From Prosthecobacter sp. (lineage in GTDB: Bacteria; Verrucomicrobiota; Verrucomicrobiia; Verrucomicrobiales; Verrucomicrobiaceae), in the NCBI GenBank assembly GCA_021733925.1, contig JAIPJY010000009.1, forward strand, positions 1-64,000: a stretch of 64,000 bases of DNA. Reading direction: 5' to 3'. Shown one piece after another: positions 19,901 to 27,024 of this stretch; position 1 is the stretch's first letter; every line of letters begins with the position of its first letter. The notes under the pieces were generated by a model that did no database searches, was not told where the DNA came from, and worked only from the letters and a program-made list of their open reading frames with translations. The position numbers were made by a program, and so were the translations under genes.

Positions 19901-22900
19901 CAAGGACAGAATGGGTGTGCCGGAAACACTGGGATTTGCGGCATTGGCGCTGGCGGCCCATTCGTAAATGCCGGTGCCGTCAAAGTAGGTGGTGAGCGTC
20001 GGCTCGGATGCAGTGCCGAAATTATCTGCATAAATTCTCACGATCGCGTTGTTCTGCCCGGTGATCAGACCATTGGAGGGCAGCAACTGCGCACCCGTCC
20101 AGCCGAGGGCGGTGTTGATCTGAATGATCGAACGATCCTCAAAGGTAAGCGTGCCCGTGCCGTTCAGGCCCTCAGGATTTTGCGCCAGGAAACGACCGCG
20201 GGATTGAACGGTCACGTCACCGTTGATCCCAAACACTGAGGCGTCCACACGCTGCTGGCTGTATTGAGTGCTGCCGTATTGTTGCAGCGTACCGCCGTCG
20301 AGCACCTGGATGCTGGCGATGCCGGTGCCGCTGCCCATGGCGGTGGATTGACCGAGCTCCAACGTCGCTCCTGCCTCGACCAAAAAGGTCAGCGGACTGC
20401 CGTTCGAAGTGTCACCAAAGACAGTGCTGTCATCATCCAATCTCGTGATCCCGCCCGTCACATGCGCAAACAACGCTCCAGGCGCAGCACCGATGATCAC
20501 CGGCCCGCCAGCAGTGGTGGTATTGCCAAAAGCCAAAGTGTAGCCGCTCTGTCCTTCCCCGTTTTGATTCGAGACCAGCAATCCATGAAGCTCGAAATCG
20601 CTGCCGTTCACGGTGATGGTGCCAAGGTCCCAGGTGCGGGTGTTGCGGTCCGTGCCAAACCCCTTCCAGGGCGTGCCGACGCCGATGGTAACGCCGGAGG
20701 TGGCTGTGGTGGTCGCACCAGGACTGAAATAGAACTGCATGTCGTTCGGCAGATTCTGGATGGTGTTGTTGCCCGTTCCCATATTGGCCGAATTGGATCC
20801 ATGAACCACCGTGGCTCCCGCATCGAGGTGGATCTCCCCTCCCGCAGTGACTGCACCTGCGACGTAGGTGATGCTGTTCAGGCCGCCACCGCCGCTGCTT
20901 GAGGAAGCCCCGCCAAAGGCGCTGGTGCCGTCGACGGTGAACCGGTCACCCGGTGTATTAAATACGGTGGTGCTGCTGTCGAGATAGATCGAGCCGCCTT
21001 CAAAGACGCTGTAACCCTCCGTCGAAGAGGTGGCACCCTGACGGCGCAGAAGCAGGTTCGCGCGTGTCACAAAGACCGGACCCGTGCCAAAATACGCCCG
21101 GTTGCTCACGGTGCCCGTGTAAACGTTGCCTGCACCATTGATGTAGGTGCCGCCCGTGTAGGTGTTGTCAGCCACGCTGTAGAGCACCAGATTGCCACCC
21201 TGAGTCTTCACCAGCGCGGTCGGCATGTCGCCATCAACAATGATCGAGTTGATGTAGATGTTCGACTGCGCATTGTGCACATACAAGGCCCCGCCGTTGG
21301 CCGTGAGTGTGGCACTGCCACCGCTTTCCGGCTTGATGGTCTTGTAGAAATTGCCCAGGGTCAGCAGACCGCCTGTATCCAATGTCAGCGTGCTTCCGTC
21401 TGCCTGCTCAATGGTCGCCGCGCTGTTTGTGCTGGTCCATTTCAAGGAATTGATCGTCAGGTCACCAATGGTTGTGGTCTCCGCCCCTAGAGTTATATCC
21501 ACATTGTCCGCAGCCCCGGCGGTCGTGATGTCCGTGGAAGTATATTCAGCGATCGATACTCCGTTCACGGCATCATAAGCGGCAAAGTTCACCTGGTTCA
21601 CCAGCGCCCAGCCGCCCAGCAGGCCGTCGTTCACCGGCGTCGGGATGCTGTTGAAAATAATGTGAGGATTGCCGATTCCTTCCTGCCCCAGCGTCCCATA
21701 CGACGTACTCCAGTCGAAGTCCGCCGTGGCACCAATCGTGAGATGAAGATCGCCAAAAGACATGGCCGCCGAAGCGGCGCTGCTCGACCGCTGCACGAAG
21801 AAGCGCGAAGACCCACGGTCCAGATAAAGGTCGCCAAAATTCTGCACCCACGTAGCCACCGCACCACTGTTGTTGGAATAATAGGTGATGCGGCCGCCCT
21901 CCATGTGAACCGATGCGGTTTCATTGATCATCGAGTATTGAGGCGTCGATCCCAGAGAATAATACTGCAGCTGAAAATCACCCCCTGAACGTATGGTGTA
22001 ACTCGCAGCCCCCGCCAGCGAAGGCAGATTGTTCACCTGACCTCGATCAATGCCGGGCTGCAGCCGCACAAGGCCGCTGTCCACGATGAAGTCCCCGGTA
22101 AACGTGCCGGAACTATCGCCGTCCAGACGCAGTTCACCGAACCCCGTCTTGGTGAGCGTACCACCACCGCTGATCACCCCACTGAGGCGCATGGAGCCCC
22201 AGCCGTAGGCGTTGCGTGTGACGTCCAGCGTCCCACCGCCGGCGCCAACCGTGATGTCGCGGGTGGTGTAGAAATTATTCCCCAGCGCCCGCAAAGTCCC
22301 GCCATCGAGAACGATGTTGCCGCCGCCCGTTCCAAGACTCTCATCCTTATAAACCTCAATGACGCCTGCATTGATCGTGGTGTCGCCAGTGTAGCTGTTC
22401 AACAGTCCAAGATTCAGCGTGCCCGCCCCGGTCTTGGTCAGTCCTGCGGTCCCCGCAATGTCCGACAGCACACCCGCCTGACTGCCTGCTGCGACATAGA
22501 TGGTGGCCGCGCCACCCAGCGCCAGCGTACTGCCACTGAGCGTATATCCATCACTGTCAAACTGCACGGTGCCCGTTTGAACCGGCCCGCCAAGAGTCAC
22601 CAAGCCTCCAGTGCCGGAGAAGATGGCGGTGTCAGTCAGCGAATTCAGCCAGGCAACATCAGCAGAAACACCGTCCCACCAATTGGGAGTCGTAGTATCC
22701 CAGGTACCCGCGCCACCAAGGCCGGTGCCATCCACGAGGTTTCCAGTGGCATCGGCATCGCCGTCCCAATAAAACGTGGCAGCACGTGCAGGTTGCGTGC
22801 CTGTTTCCATGACGAGGGCGATTAGAAGCAAAACTGACACCCTGAAGAAAGATGAGAGCAAAAAGGGTGGTTTAGGATCAAGCATCATCAGTTTCGGTGC

Positions 22901-22939
22901 TGCGAATCCTCGGATTGGTTGGAGGAGTTTTTGTTGCAT
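10904..22939 (-). CDS. Giant autotransporter-associated beta-strand repeat protein with PEP-CTERM anchor, 4011 aa
   Basis: The N-terminus has a hydrophobic export segment (about residues 28-45) ending in ARA-A, followed by FYWDGDADATGN and a W-rich start typical of these proteins. At least ten PATR-type repeats (PF12951) occur along the chain, with patterns such as LTKTGAGTLNL...YTGDTTINAG and KTGSGELILTGNNTYTGRT. Together they predict a very long right-handed beta-helix. There is no autotransporter barrel at the C-terminus. The end is VPEPSRALLLLLGFSGLVLRRRR, a PEP-CTERM tripartite signal (motif, transmembrane helix, arginine tail) processed by exosortase. It is therefore probably a surface- or matrix-anchored filament. 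Starts at 22888 or 22885 are possible. A tail-fibre-like insert lies near residues 3500-3630. Confidence 0.93.
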   Translation of the reverse strand: MQQKLLQPIRGFAAPKLMMLDPKPPFLLSSFFRVSVLLLIALVMETGTQPARAATFYWDGDADATGNLVDGTGLGGAGTWDTTTPNWWDGVSADVAWLNSLTDTAIFSGTGGLVTLGGPVQTGTVQFDSDGYTLSGSTLALGGAATIYVAAGSQAGVLSDIAGTAGLTKTGAGTLNLGLLNSYTGDTTINAGVIEVYKDESLGTGGGNIVLDGGTLRALGNNFYTTRDITVGAGGGTLDVTRNAYGWGSMRLSGVISGGGTLTKTGFGELRLDGDSSGTFTGDFIVDSGLVRLQPGIDRGQVNNLPSLAGAASYTIRSGGDFQLQYYSLGSTPQYSMINETASVHMEGGRITYYSNNSGAVATWVQNFGDLYLDRGSSRFFVQRSSSAASAAMSFGDLHLTIGATADFDWSTSYGTLGQEGIGNPHIIFNSIPTPVNDGLLGGWALVNQVNFAAYDAVNGVSIAEYTSTDITTAGAADNVDITLGAETTTIGDLTINSLKWTSTNSAATIEQADGSTLTLDTGGLLTLGNFYKTIKPESGGSATLTANGGALYVHNAQSNIYINSIIVDGDMPTALVKTQGGNLVLYSVADNTYTGGTYINGAGNVYTGTVSNRAYFGTGPVFVTRANLLLRRQGATSSTEGYSVFEGGSIYLDSSTTVFNTPGDRFTVDGTSAFGGASSSSGGGGLNSITYVAGAVTAGGEIHLDAGATVVHGSNSANMGTGNNTIQNLPNDMQFYFSPGATTTATSGVTIGVGTPWKGFGTDRNTRTWDLGTITVNGSDFELHGLLVSNQNGEGQSGYTLAFGNTTTAGGPVIIGAAPGALFAHVTGGITRLDDDSTVFGDTSNGSPLTFLVEAGATLELGQSTAMGSGTGIASIQVLDGGTLQQYGSTQYSQQRVDASVFGINGDVTVQSRGRFLAQNPEGLNGTGTLTFEDRSIIQINTALGWTGAQLLPSNGLITGQNNAIVRIYADNFGTASEPTLTTYFDGTGIYEWAASANAANPSVSGTPILSLDGGIIITDAFDRSLDATSRGFIELKAGGAGGTIAAATGQYFNINEDVELHGGTLTIGYADVIDGDPRLGGVRMDKVTSDTAGGMIDVITGAQLRLTATDAVDANISITLQAGAWLDVDYNDTILELIGNGATSRVLGDATLTVTKAGDYDFNASLGDTAKLTQDGGGVLTIVQSADGLGTFTANNGTIRFATGVTTGSGVGTGYLFTANAGGIIDLNGTTQTASNVSGAGSIELNGGTLEFTNSATMSTAIVGPGIIRNVGTGTLTFNDALVTPGILTNITSLDIFNGEVRFYGTAGSADSQNINVPVINLGDGLVTTGGTGFRIFPRLYLINTESTQTATLNVNGGWIVSDLGSNVTTGAGQLIWSGDINFTGAATTNIFDVNDTTTSNRTSPEEHYVSGTIGGTGGFSKVNTGSLILTANNSISGDIYVQRAGPGGQSVSSQGGLVLADANGALSSLSALVISRDGSVYLDNSVSVLDQGTDGVGRLGDSTALQLRGNARLRLIGNGAAAVNETLGALLQETGSGKVNFDLDDSTPQLTTLTFASYTRQAGSITQFQVIDNTPDSFGSLSGGDARLSITDAAGTEQYGGGTGNGTTTQSIVLGAFGGVNNISNHFMTFDSVNPTELRPLDFDTEYLHSSDLPVNGVMDGDYTVLYGVNQNLLLNYNVTRDGDVNWYGDNPNRITATIGMNSLRFGTNTPTSTTNSNNTNELGSVLVLNADVTLYLGDSSGATNGIGVDTNGSGMLLFGRDISGTSPGSNQYIAGGFLDFGTREAILVNESGNSALIRSTIQGSGGLTKAGAQTIYLDNSNTYTGDTNIAEGILVIRDQNALGGSTLVRTEGSGALYLELGTNVLNSTISATPPDLLVGVLDTSRSVLYSNSGNNTWGGNVIIDTVDNLGNWVYTARLGVNARDTLNINGNIYGNEVDNPISTDIYLNDARTVGAIAGNSAGGIININGQFSDNVNGVVSAPVTSDNENQVLRFQIAGSNEMIVNVRQQWNAAGQIRVENGVLRYEGEGNFWTPLAAERMDAANGQSGLRLSGSYGGTNDGTQNVAVILTKQGQVLNIGRIDIGGDGSNNYNGHGNDMLAGTNTSGTVTFGDGTDRIVFNGANSSHRFVRDLTVYAAGGGTVELNYRLDDTDTDSHTSFTKIGRGVVNYNGQNDVNGDAQNGDVEQLNMSGGLLRLTNYGNATGRRFDNGAMITLAGGGIEMDGASSIQDETANYTGAAVVVDPHFPVAQTLISAGGTDVIVTSKDGLTTTMNIGSSSIALNRLSGGTVNFVENANGGTSVISLLGTGAPTDGTAIAWATYGDTYSYNAAAGTYTLNALDFAMTAAGDITVFAGGTRENTDDVSAWTNGNDVSETLGFTGTTGVGALVNSIHFDADAAGAITVDAGGLEVSGGGIMVSSLVATGTSDKTITGGALSAGADADLIVHQYGASTLTISSVIADNAGSSAGNSLVKTGSGELILTGNNTYTGRTFLNDGTLSISSDGNLGGAPGAALVDSIYANGGTLATDAPTGAVGDVNLNTGGINYTVGDIITITNGNAGTATFKVATVTGSGIISSVVFQSSDDDWNKSEVGGSFAVTGGTGSSATIDLLSTSFELDANRGITLGGNGMEVYVAADSRLVYGGVIASEANVIVDYAANPAVGRIDKTGDGTLVLRGVNNTYSGLTDIRAGTLVWEPLGLSSATVNPFGSNFAFLDGTTVHSGATLAIHPGTVNNTSRQSFYIQEWFTFEGGSTLDMSVVNTAEDPHYFQTYMRGVFQFDSLGHAGTTDGVQTADTLAGATVINTNQTIYFNDDGGYLTGDGGITKVGSGYLGFRESSPEWTGQLIISEGSVDMFSAGNPLGVGTLPIILGHNLAAEIAGEAVTGSSAVQLFLRDEGGYRDVSNISQDIIVRDDAGLGNQLKRIGARYLAHADVVNYNGTLTLQDDVEFYYQDDVRDSTSTSSSNTRNDTRSVGAPTNAETVFINFNGSIIGNRSVSTYVNQGGSGNVANGSLNYPYDDFVINAIFGLNGDNRGWTGDLLITNNSSTKGGDDADRIAIVRLGNVYALNDNLVKFASQGHFQVAGIDKTFTQDFLFVGNAGLSPTAKIENAAFTDVTITFAADGTRTGLNFQDIGVGMADGLTFGETLDNQGVLNVVKSGAGETVFGASTGGVALDDFSSYTGTTTVEEGTLFAGSNNSLSSYSRFIVSSGAKLSSYWDEARVGFDVTIGSLSGENGAFLNMENSSFRIGADNSLGADFAGVIQTVDHLGDPGSGGFFYKVGYGTQRLSGNNTFVAGQYNLAVLQGTLIGGSNTAFGDASNYINLGGIPFIGGSPVDTRLELLLDGTATAVVNPVVMNNFDGNDEGITVIGTRATSGTYGFGTGGTVSLYQDYSTNVFVEADGSSTFQFGDAIFDGGYAGVTPLIKIGSGTVELHKENYYNSGGIWAAGAAIDGGTVVRHGTLSVFDNGALSTTVVELGDTRRELASAAYVATTRSLITPAAGGSFDGSSDGAGGAGSGAFLSVSTLVDGVTITTADIGKRILVKDEGDDPERNGVYQVVSLDPTGSHMNLVRTSDFDETTEILYGTSIGVTDGSTQAGGLYFMASADVTTVNGDSTDPVYWLKDQANPDVGLVAGASGLSISTAIDINDTNGTGATVIGGIYTSGTTEFLGAITLQHSTLSGVDNIRELTLTSASNDAGGGVLISGAITVAQPGDVLSVNKDGAGTVTLTNAATTYTGKTTVSEGTLAVAEDADISATSWIEVASGASFDFSVSNAGDFTFDGPVSGSGTVITGTGSLIIGTNGGAGTLSPGMSSDPSAIGTAGDGIGALTVNGNLELVGGSPATRLTLQMGATNGADYNDASNFGAHLNAGDFSSYLSSQGTFFDSQTGGNHDRLIVTGELTLQSGGLISFSNNSGTDYQPEFGDVFNLLDWTTLTANGYSVGGQYRNGGLLGDLDLPDLSLSGLLYNTDLFASYGIVVIVPEPSRALLLLLGFSGLVLRRRRQVR

Positions 22940-23023
22940 GCGTCCAGAATACCGGTTTCACGCTGTTGAAATCTATTCGTCGAACCTGCAATTAATCCGG
23001 GCATCATGCCCATCGCTGGTTAC

Positions 23024-23055
23024 GCCAATGGCCCTCCGTGTAAGCCATTGGCTTA
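23024..23055. promoter_or_regulatory. Inverted repeats between the giant gene and the histidine kinase gene
   Basis: GCCAATGGC (23024-23032) and GCCATTGGC (23044-23052) form a 9-bp inverted repeat with an 11-base spacer. The right copy lies inside a nearly perfect 15-base palindrome, TAAGCCATTGGCTTA (23041-23055). The position in the divergent gap, upstream of both genes, fits a regulator site. No regulator can be assigned. Confidence 0.45.
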
Positions 23056-23101
23056 ACGCTCAAAGGCTCATTGCCGATTGTGCAAAGAGGCACCCATTGT
23101 C

Positions 23102-24676
23102 ATGTTACAAATGTCTCCTTTGTCAGACCATTCCATGCCGCATACACGACCATCTTCCTACGGATTGCATCCAGCAAAGAATGCCCAAGTCGCTCGTGAT
23201 TTGCCCGCCTCGGCCGCCCCCCCACGCCTGCCGGCAGAAGATGCTTTGGTCAGCAACGAGGAAGCATCCTTGGAATCAAAGGTCATCGGCCAGCTGCCGG
23301 CCCTGATTGCAGGGTTTGATCTGAACCGGCGCTACATCTACTGCAATGCGGCCTATCGTGAATGGTTTGGTCTGGACCCTCAGAGTTTGATCGGCCGGCG
23401 GTTTGAAGAGGTCGTGGGTGATGCCGTCTATCAGATAGCCAAACCGTATGTGCAGCAGGCTCTCGCCGGTAACGACGCTAATTTCGAAGGCTCCTTTGTC
23501 TACAATCACGGTCCAACACGCCACGTAAACGTGCATTACTCCCCCCAGCGCAATGACAATGGACAGGTGACAGGTTATGTCTCGCTCACAGTCGATGTCT
23601 CACGGCAACGAACGGCCGAACAGCGGCTGCGGGAACTGACCGCAGAACTGGAAGCCAAGGTCGAGGCGCGCACTCAGGAGCTGCACCAGACCCTGGAAGC
23701 CCTGCAGGCCACGGTTCAAAGCGCCCCTGACACCGTTCTGGTGCTGGATGCTTCCGGGAAGACCATCAACGCCAATCCAGCCGCGCAGCGCCTCTTTGGC
23801 CTGCCCCCCGAACAATTGATCGGCCAGCCATTGAGCGCCTTTCTTCCCGTGGCCGACGTGGAGGAGTTCAGCGAGTTCTTTGAAGAGTCCAAACGCGCAT
23901 CTCCGGCCATCCGTTCCATCGCACCCCGCGAGTCCATGCTCCGGCATGCCAGCGGCTCATTGATCCCGATCGAGGTGGCCATTGGTGTCAGCCCGCGGCT
24001 CGACCACTTCACAGCCTTCATCCGGGACATCTCCAGACGTCGGGGACTGGAAACCGAGCTGATGCGTGTCGCAGTAGATGAACGCCGGCACATCGCGCAG
24101 GATTTGCACGACAGCCTATGCCAGGAAATCAGCGCGGTCCATTTCGCAGTGGTCGCCCTGGCACAACGCCTGAAGTCGGGCCAGTCCACCGAGGCTGAAA
24201 CCACCCGTAAAATCGGACTCATGGTTGAGGAAACCCTCGATCATGCACGCCACATCGCCCACGGCCTGGGTCCCGTGATGGAGGAGGGCGACGACTTGGT
24301 GCGTGCTCTCAGGCGGCTGGCACGCACCACGGAAGATCTGTGCAAGCTGCCCTGCAGCATGCAGTCCAACGGCCAGTTTTCGGATGTGGATCGTGACGTC
24401 GGAACCCAGTTGTACTTCATCGCGCAGGAAGCGCTGAACAATGCGCTCCGTCATGCGCATGCCAGCAGGATCGACATCGAGCTCTCCCGTGAAAAGAACG
24501 AAGTGGTGCTGCGCGTATCGGACAACGGCAGCGGCTTCCATCCCTCAGTCGAGTCTTCCGGCCGCGGACTGCGCTTCATGCGCTACCGGGCCGCCGGCGT
24601 CAGCGGCAGCTTGCGCTTGCGCAACCGGCAGGCCGAAGGCACAGAACTGGAATGTCGCGTGCCGCTGGTGTCCTGA
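23102..24676 (+). CDS. Soluble double-PAS histidine kinase (HisKA_3/NarX-type), 524 aa
   Basis: ATG at 23102 is preferred because the frame upstream opens only with TTG at 23078; ATG at 23111 is also possible. The layout is PAS 1 (about 61-172), a coiled-coil linker (172-205), PAS 2 (about 206-312), an HisKA_3 dimerisation helix with the phospho-acceptor histidine in AQDLHDSLCQE (His336), and an HATPase domain with the N-box ALNNALRHAHA and G-box VSDNGSGF. No membrane segment is present, so the signal is probably cytoplasmic. Its partner is the NarL-type regulator 37 bases downstream. It is divergent from the giant PEP-CTERM gene, so control of that gene is plausible but unproven. Confidence 0.92.
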   Translation: MLQMSPLSDHSMPHTRPSSYGLHPAKNAQVARDLPASAAPPRLPAEDALVSNEEASLESKVIGQLPALIAGFDLNRRYIYCNAAYREWFGLDPQSLIGRRFEEVVGDAVYQIAKPYVQQALAGNDANFEGSFVYNHGPTRHVNVHYSPQRNDNGQVTGYVSLTVDVSRQRTAEQRLRELTAELEAKVEARTQELHQTLEALQATVQSAPDTVLVLDASGKTINANPAAQRLFGLPPEQLIGQPLSAFLPVADVEEFSEFFEESKRASPAIRSIAPRESMLRHASGSLIPIEVAIGVSPRLDHFTAFIRDISRRRGLETELMRVAVDERRHIAQDLHDSLCQEISAVHFAVVALAQRLKSGQSTEAETTRKIGLMVEETLDHARHIAHGLGPVMEEGDDLVRALRRLARTTEDLCKLPCSMQSNGQFSDVDRDVGTQLYFIAQEALNNALRHAHASRIDIELSREKNEVVLRVSDNGSGFHPSVESSGRGLRFMRYRAAGVSGSLRLRNRQAEGTELECRVPLVS

Positions 24677-24713
24677 GACCCGGCTTTTCGGCATTACCAC
24701 CAAGTAAGCCGAC

Positions 24714-25400
24714 ATGAAGTCCTCCCAACAATCCCGTGTCCGTGTGCTGCTCGTAGATGATCATCCCTTCCTGCGGCAGGGCGTTGCCTTGACCATTCAG
24801 ACGGCCGATGACCTTGAGGTCTGCGGCGAAGCGCCCGACTCCGCCACCGCCCTTGACCTGGAAGAGGCCACCCGCCCGGATGTGGTGGTGACGGACCTGA
24901 CGCTGCCGGACAAGGGCGGACTGGAGCTCATTCACCTGCTTTGCGAACGCCGCCCCGGTCTGAAGATACTCGTTCTCTCCATGCACGATGAGGATCTCTA
25001 CGCCGAGCGTTCCCTGCGCGCCGGAGCCAAGGGCTACCTGATGAAAAGCAAGGCGCCCGAACTTCTAGTCTCAGCCATTCGCGAAGTTGCCAACGGGCGT
25101 ATTTATGTCAGTGGCAATCTCGCCCAGCGACTCCTGCATGTCCTCACCCAGCCGGCAGCCGCCCCCTCGGAACGCGCGGACGATCTCAAGGCCCTGAGTG
25201 CTCGCGAGTTCGCGGTCTTCGAACTCATTGGACGCGGAAAAACAGCCAAGGAAATCGCCCACATGCTCGGCATCAGCTCCAAAACCGTCGATGTCCATCG
25301 CGTACGCATTCGCGACAAACTCAATATTCAGACCAATCCCGACCTGATCCATCACGCCGTCCGCTGGGTTCAGGCGCACGAAGGTGGCACCGTCGTTTGA
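24714..25400 (+). CDS. NarL/FixJ-type response regulator (REC-LuxR HTH), 228 aa
   Basis: The receiver domain has the acidic pair D15-D16 (LLVDDHPF), the phospho-acceptor D61 (VVVTDLTLP) and the conserved lysine in GAKGYLMKSKA. The C-terminal LuxR helix-turn-helix runs from LSAREFAVFELIGRGKTAKE through ISSKTVDVHRVRIRDKL. The length is standard. It lies 37 bases after the histidine kinase and almost certainly forms a two-component system with it. Its targets are unknown. Confidence 0.94.
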   Translation: MKSSQQSRVRVLLVDDHPFLRQGVALTIQTADDLEVCGEAPDSATALDLEEATRPDVVVTDLTLPDKGGLELIHLLCERRPGLKILVLSMHDEDLYAERSLRAGAKGYLMKSKAPELLVSAIREVANGRIYVSGNLAQRLLHVLTQPAAAPSERADDLKALSAREFAVFELIGRGKTAKEIAHMLGISSKTVDVHRVRIRDKLNIQTNPDLIHHAVRWVQAHEGGTVV

Positions 25401-25410
25401 TTGGCGCGGC

Positions 25411-26193
25411 TCAATATCCACCTGCGCCTATCTTCCCACCGCCCGCACCATTCTCTCCAGCGGCTTCACGTTTGCGGTAGTCATCCATCATGGCCGCAGT
25501 CGCCGTGGCACCGCAGCGTGATCCGCCGAGGTCGCGCACTTTGATGAGGCCGTCCAGATCACGCACACCACCGGCGGCCTTCACTTGAACTTTGGGGCTG
25601 CAACTGGCGCGCATGAGGGCCAGATCATGCTCAGTAGCACCTTTGTAATTGTAGCTGCCATCGGCCTGCTTCACGAAGCCATAACCAGTGCTCGTCTTGA
25701 CCCAGTCGGCTCCTGCGCGTTCGCAGATCTCGCAGAGCTTGCGCTTGAAGTCATCACTGCTGAGTCCTGCGCCGCCGTTGGTCAGATAATCGTTTTCAAA
25801 AATGACCTTCACCTTCGCACCATGCTTGTGTGCCTCGTCGCAGACTGCTTTCACATCGGCCTCAACATAGTTCCAGTCACCTCCCAGCGCCTTGCCAAGA
25901 TTCACCACCATGTCGATCTCGTTCGCGCCATCTTTGCAGGCCAGCTCCGTCTCGTAGCGCTTGGATTCCGTGGCGCTGTTGCCATGCGGAAAGCCGATCA
26001 CGCAGCCGACGAGCACGCCGGAACCACTCAACCACCCGACCGCCTGCTTCACGGCGTAAGGCTTGATGCAAACCGAGGCCACCTGGTACTGCACCGCCAG
26101 TTTGCACCCGGCTTCGAGGTCCGCATCCGTCATCGTGGGATGCAGGAGGCTATGATCGATCATCTTGGCAAGGTCGGAGTAGCTGTATTTCAT
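25411..26193 (-). CDS. deoC: Deoxyribose-phosphate aldolase DeoC, 260 aa
   Basis: DeoC splits 2-deoxyribose 5-phosphate into acetaldehyde and glyceraldehyde 3-phosphate in deoxynucleoside salvage. The TIM-barrel signatures are visible: NEIDMVVNLG, KVIFENDYL, the Schiff-base lysine in DWVKTSTGYG and the second lysine in VQVKAAGGVRD. The ATG at 26193 (MKYSYSDLAKMIDHSLL) is the natural start; the frame stays open to a TTG at 26208, but that lies inside the operator palindrome. The divergent GntR/UTRA regulator is its likely repressor. No other deo gene is next to it. Confidence 0.95.
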   Translation of the reverse strand: MKYSYSDLAKMIDHSLLHPTMTDADLEAGCKLAVQYQVASVCIKPYAVKQAVGWLSGSGVLVGCVIGFPHGNSATESKRYETELACKDGANEIDMVVNLGKALGGDWNYVEADVKAVCDEAHKHGAKVKVIFENDYLTNGGAGLSSDDFKRKLCEICERAGADWVKTSTGYGFVKQADGSYNYKGATEHDLALMRASCSPKVQVKAAGGVRDLDGLIKVRDLGGSRCGATATAAMMDDYRKREAAGENGAGGGKIGAGGY

Positions 26194-26196
26194 AAT

Positions 26197-26228
26197 TGGC
26201 TTAGCCAATTTATAAATTGGCTAAGCCA
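26197..26228. promoter_or_regulatory. Perfect 32-bp palindromic operator between deoC and gntR
   Basis: The 32 bases from 26197 to 26228 equal their own reverse complement. They consist of two inverted copies of TTGGCTTAGCCAA-like half-sites around a central TTTATAAA. The site lies 3 bases upstream of the deoC ATG and upstream of the GTG start of the regulator, so a bound protein would block both promoters. Confidence 0.8.
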
Positions 26229-26264
26229 CTTGTCAAAGCCCGATTTGCCAGCAAAGTCGCCACC

Positions 26265-27017
26265 GTGGCCAAATCAGCGTCCTTTCACGAGCAATTGATC
26301 GAAAAACTGCGAAAACTCCTTCGCGGTCGTCAGTTCGTACCCGGGGCGAAGTTTTTGACCGAACGCGAGATCGCCGAACGGTTCGACACAAGCCGCCCCA
26401 CGGCCAACAAGGCGCTCAGCAGCCTCGTTTCGACCGGCTTGCTGGAGTTCCGTCAAGGCGCGGGAACCTTCGTACGTGAGAGCGTGCTGGACTACGATCT
26501 GCAGCATCTCGTGAGCTTCACGGAAAAAGCCAAATCGGCAGGGAAGAAACCAGGCACACAGGTCATCGCCCTGCAAAAGCTGTCCGCTGCCGATGCACCT
26601 GCAGCCCTTGCCTTGAAGGTGCCGCACGGCGAGCCGCTGTTTTTCCTGGAGCGAGTTCGTCTCGCCGATGGGCAGCCCGTGATTTACGAGCGCAGACATG
26701 TCGTGGCACGTTTTTGCAAGGGCATGACCAAAGCCGATGCCAAAGGCTCGCTCTATGGTTTCTGGACCACGAAATGCCGGCTGGCCATCTCCGGTGCTGA
26801 AGAATCCATCCGCGCCGTAAACGCCACACCCGCCCAGGCCTCGGCGCTCGGCATCAAAACAAACACCGCATGCCTGCTGGTCATCGCCACCGGCTTTCTC
26901 GAAGGCGGCGTACCCCTCTGGTACGAAGAAACCCTTTATCGCAGCGACGCCTATGAGTTTCGCAATCAGCTCGGCGGAGTGTCTGGCCCCAAACCCGCGC
27001 AGGGTCGCATGCGCTGA
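26265..27017 (+). CDS. GntR-family regulator with UTRA ligand domain, 250 aa
   Basis: The GntR winged helix-turn-helix covers roughly residues 5-75 (LIEKLRKLLRGRQFVPGAKF, TEREIAERFDTSRPTANKAL, FRQGAGTFV). The UTRA effector domain follows, with EPLFFLERVRLADGQPVIYERRHV and a C-terminal GVPLWYEETLYRSDAYEF. The GTG at 26265 (MAKSASFHEQLIEKL) is chosen because the only earlier start is a TTG at 26217 inside the palindrome; the longer form cannot be excluded. Divergent pairing with deoC across a perfect palindrome suggests autoregulation and control of deoC, with a sugar phosphate as possible ligand. These last points are inference. Confidence 0.9.
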   Translation: MAKSASFHEQLIEKLRKLLRGRQFVPGAKFLTEREIAERFDTSRPTANKALSSLVSTGLLEFRQGAGTFVRESVLDYDLQHLVSFTEKAKSAGKKPGTQVIALQKLSAADAPAALALKVPHGEPLFFLERVRLADGQPVIYERRHVVARFCKGMTKADAKGSLYGFWTTKCRLAISGAEESIRAVNATPAQASALGIKTNTACLLVIATGFLEGGVPLWYEETLYRSDAYEFRNQLGGVSGPKPAQGRMR

Positions 27018-27024
27018 GGCGCTT

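Noticed and set aside
10904-22939. CRISPR or satellite-like repeats within the giant gene
   Set aside because: The repetition is at protein level with diverged DNA; there are no identical short repeats with unique spacers.
26194-26264. TTG starts at 26208 (deoC) and 26217 (regulator)
   Set aside because: Both fall within the palindromic operator and add residues that are not part of the conserved domains; ATG 26193 and GTG 26265 are more natural.
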